In this document: piece by piece, positions 14,092 to 14,770 of the stretch | How the letters are laid out: each line of letters begins with the position of its first letter | Position numbering within the stretch: the first letter of the stretch is position 1 | Assembly (NCBI GenBank): GCA_934668285.1 | Contig: CAKUNB010000029.1 | Span: 1-14,770, forward strand | Length of the DNA stretch: 14,770 nt | Origin: an uncultured Oscillospiraceae bacterium | GTDB taxonomy: Bacteria; Bacillota; Clostridia; Oscillospirales; Oscillospiraceae | Direction: 5' to 3' | The notes under the pieces: generated by a model | Database searches by the model: none | The model's input: the letters and a program-made list of their open reading frames with translations, nothing else | What the model was told of the DNA's origin: nothing | Position numbers and translations under genes: made by a program

Positions 14092-14770
14092 TTATTGCAG
14101 GGAATTGAGCGCCTGTGCGAGGTCGGCGATCAGATCATCGGCATTTTCCAGGCCGCAGCTCAGACGGACGAGGTCGGCCGAGACACCGGCGGCCTCCAGC
14201 TCGGCGTCGTTCATCTGACGGTGGGTCGTTCCGGCGGGGTGCAGGCAGCAGGTGCGCGCGTCGGCGACGTGCGTTTCCAGCGCGCAGAGCTGCAGGCGGC
14301 TCATGAAGGCCGCGGCGGCCTCGCGCCCGCCCTTCACGCCGAAGGAAACGACGCCGCACGAGCCGTTCGGCAGATACTTTTTCGCGCGGTCGTAATACTT
14401 GTCGCCGGGCAGACCGCAGAATTTGACCCACGCGATTTTTTCGTGGCCTTGCAGGAACTCGGCGACCTTCTGCGCGGTGCGGCAGTGCTGCTGCATGCGC
14501 ATGGGCAGGCTCTCGAGGCCGAGATTGGTCAAAAAGGCGTTCTGCGGGGACTGAACCGTGCCGAGGTCGCGCATGAGCTGCGCGGTTGCTTTTGTAATGT
14601 AGGCGCCGCCCTGGCCGAAGCGCTCGGTGTAGGTTACGCCGTGGTAGCTCTCATCGGGCGTGCAGAGGCCGGGGAATTTATCCGGATGCGCAGCCCAGTT
14701 GAAGCTGCCGCTGTCGACGATGCAGCCGCCGAGCGCTGCCGCGTGGCCGTCCATATACTTTGTCGTGGAG
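14092..14770 (-). CDS. metY: O-acetylhomoserine sulfhydrylase, C-terminal part (runs off the window)
   Basis: About 226 codons of a PLP-dependent Cys/Met-metabolism enzyme are visible; the N-terminal half lies beyond the right edge. The first visible residues are STTKYMDGH, whose Lys (14758-14760) is the PLP-binding lysine. Further family motifs are FGQGGAYITK, SPQNAFLTNLGLESLP, GVVSFGVKGG, THVADARTCCLHPAGTTHRQM and the closing VRLSCGLENADDLIADLAQAL. The long C-terminal domain fits O-acetylhomoserine sulfhydrylase, which makes homocysteine from O-acetylhomoserine and sulfide. Cystathionine gamma-synthase is a less likely alternative. Coupling with a Glu111-type MetA supports the O-acetylhomoserine route. 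Its promoter and any methionine-responsive leader lie outside the window. Confidence 0.85.
   Translation of the reverse strand, partial: STTKYMDGHAAALGGCIVDSGSFNWAAHPDKFPGLCTPDESYHGVTYTERFGQGGAYITKATAQLMRDLGTVQSPQNAFLTNLGLESLPMRMQQHCRTAQKVAEFLQGHEKIAWVKFCGLPGDKYYDRAKKYLPNGSCGVVSFGVKGGREAAAAFMSRLQLCALETHVADARTCCLHPAGTTHRQMNDAELEAAGVSADLVRLSCGLENADDLIADLAQALNSLQ

Overview
The window looks like part of a chromosome from a Gram-positive anaerobe of the Clostridia. An Oscillospiraceae/Ruminococcaceae-type gut commensal is my guess, not a proven placement. Supporting signs are GC-rich coding regions, strong AGGAGG-type ribosome binding sites, sigma-A promoters of the TTGACA/TATAAT kind in AT-rich gaps, hairpin-plus-T-run terminators, a lipoprotein solute-binding protein and a tRNA with an encoded CCA end. 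No phage, plasmid, IS or CRISPR features were seen.

Region 1 (1-11173) is a carbohydrate uptake and catabolism locus. After a terminator belonging to an upstream gene (42-81) comes a 290-base leader with one clear promoter (254-282). Just after the inferred transcription start are two identical 20-bp palindromes (295-314, 317-336), and a third palindrome abuts the ribosome binding site (342-354). Eight tightly packed genes follow on the plus strand: a DeoC-family aldolase, a Gfo/Idh/MocA oxidoreductase, an aldose-epimerase-fold protein, a double ATPase of a ribose-type ABC importer, permease 1, the substrate-binding lipoprotein, permease 2, and a zinc-type dehydrogenase. A bidirectional terminator (9216-9250) closes the operon. 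Then come a divergent pair: a GntR/HutC-family regulator (minus) and a PfkB-family kinase (plus). Import, mutarotation, oxidation, phosphorylation and aldol cleavage fit one catabolic route for a sugar, deoxysugar or polyol. The substrate cannot be read from sequence, and I do not recognise the gene combination as a described pathway.

Region 2 (11174-12400) holds a minus-strand promoter that reads into the kinase antisense towards gntR, a Fic-domain gene (minus) whose usual catalytic His is Gln, and a tRNA-Thr(GGT) with its own promoter and terminator-like hairpin.

Region 3 (12401-14770) holds a nicotinamidase/isochorismatase-type cysteine hydrolase (plus), a convergent intergenic segment with two related hairpins exactly 200 bp apart and a larger structured element between them, and a minus-strand methionine pair: metA (Glu at position 111 predicts acetyl-CoA use) and the C-terminal part of an O-acetylhomoserine sulfhydrylase that runs off the right edge.

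The most novel signals are the duplicated leader palindrome, which can be read as a DNA operator or as tandem CsrA-type RNA hairpins, the uncharacterised catabolic gene set, the possible excludon at pfkB/gntR, and the His-less Fic protein.
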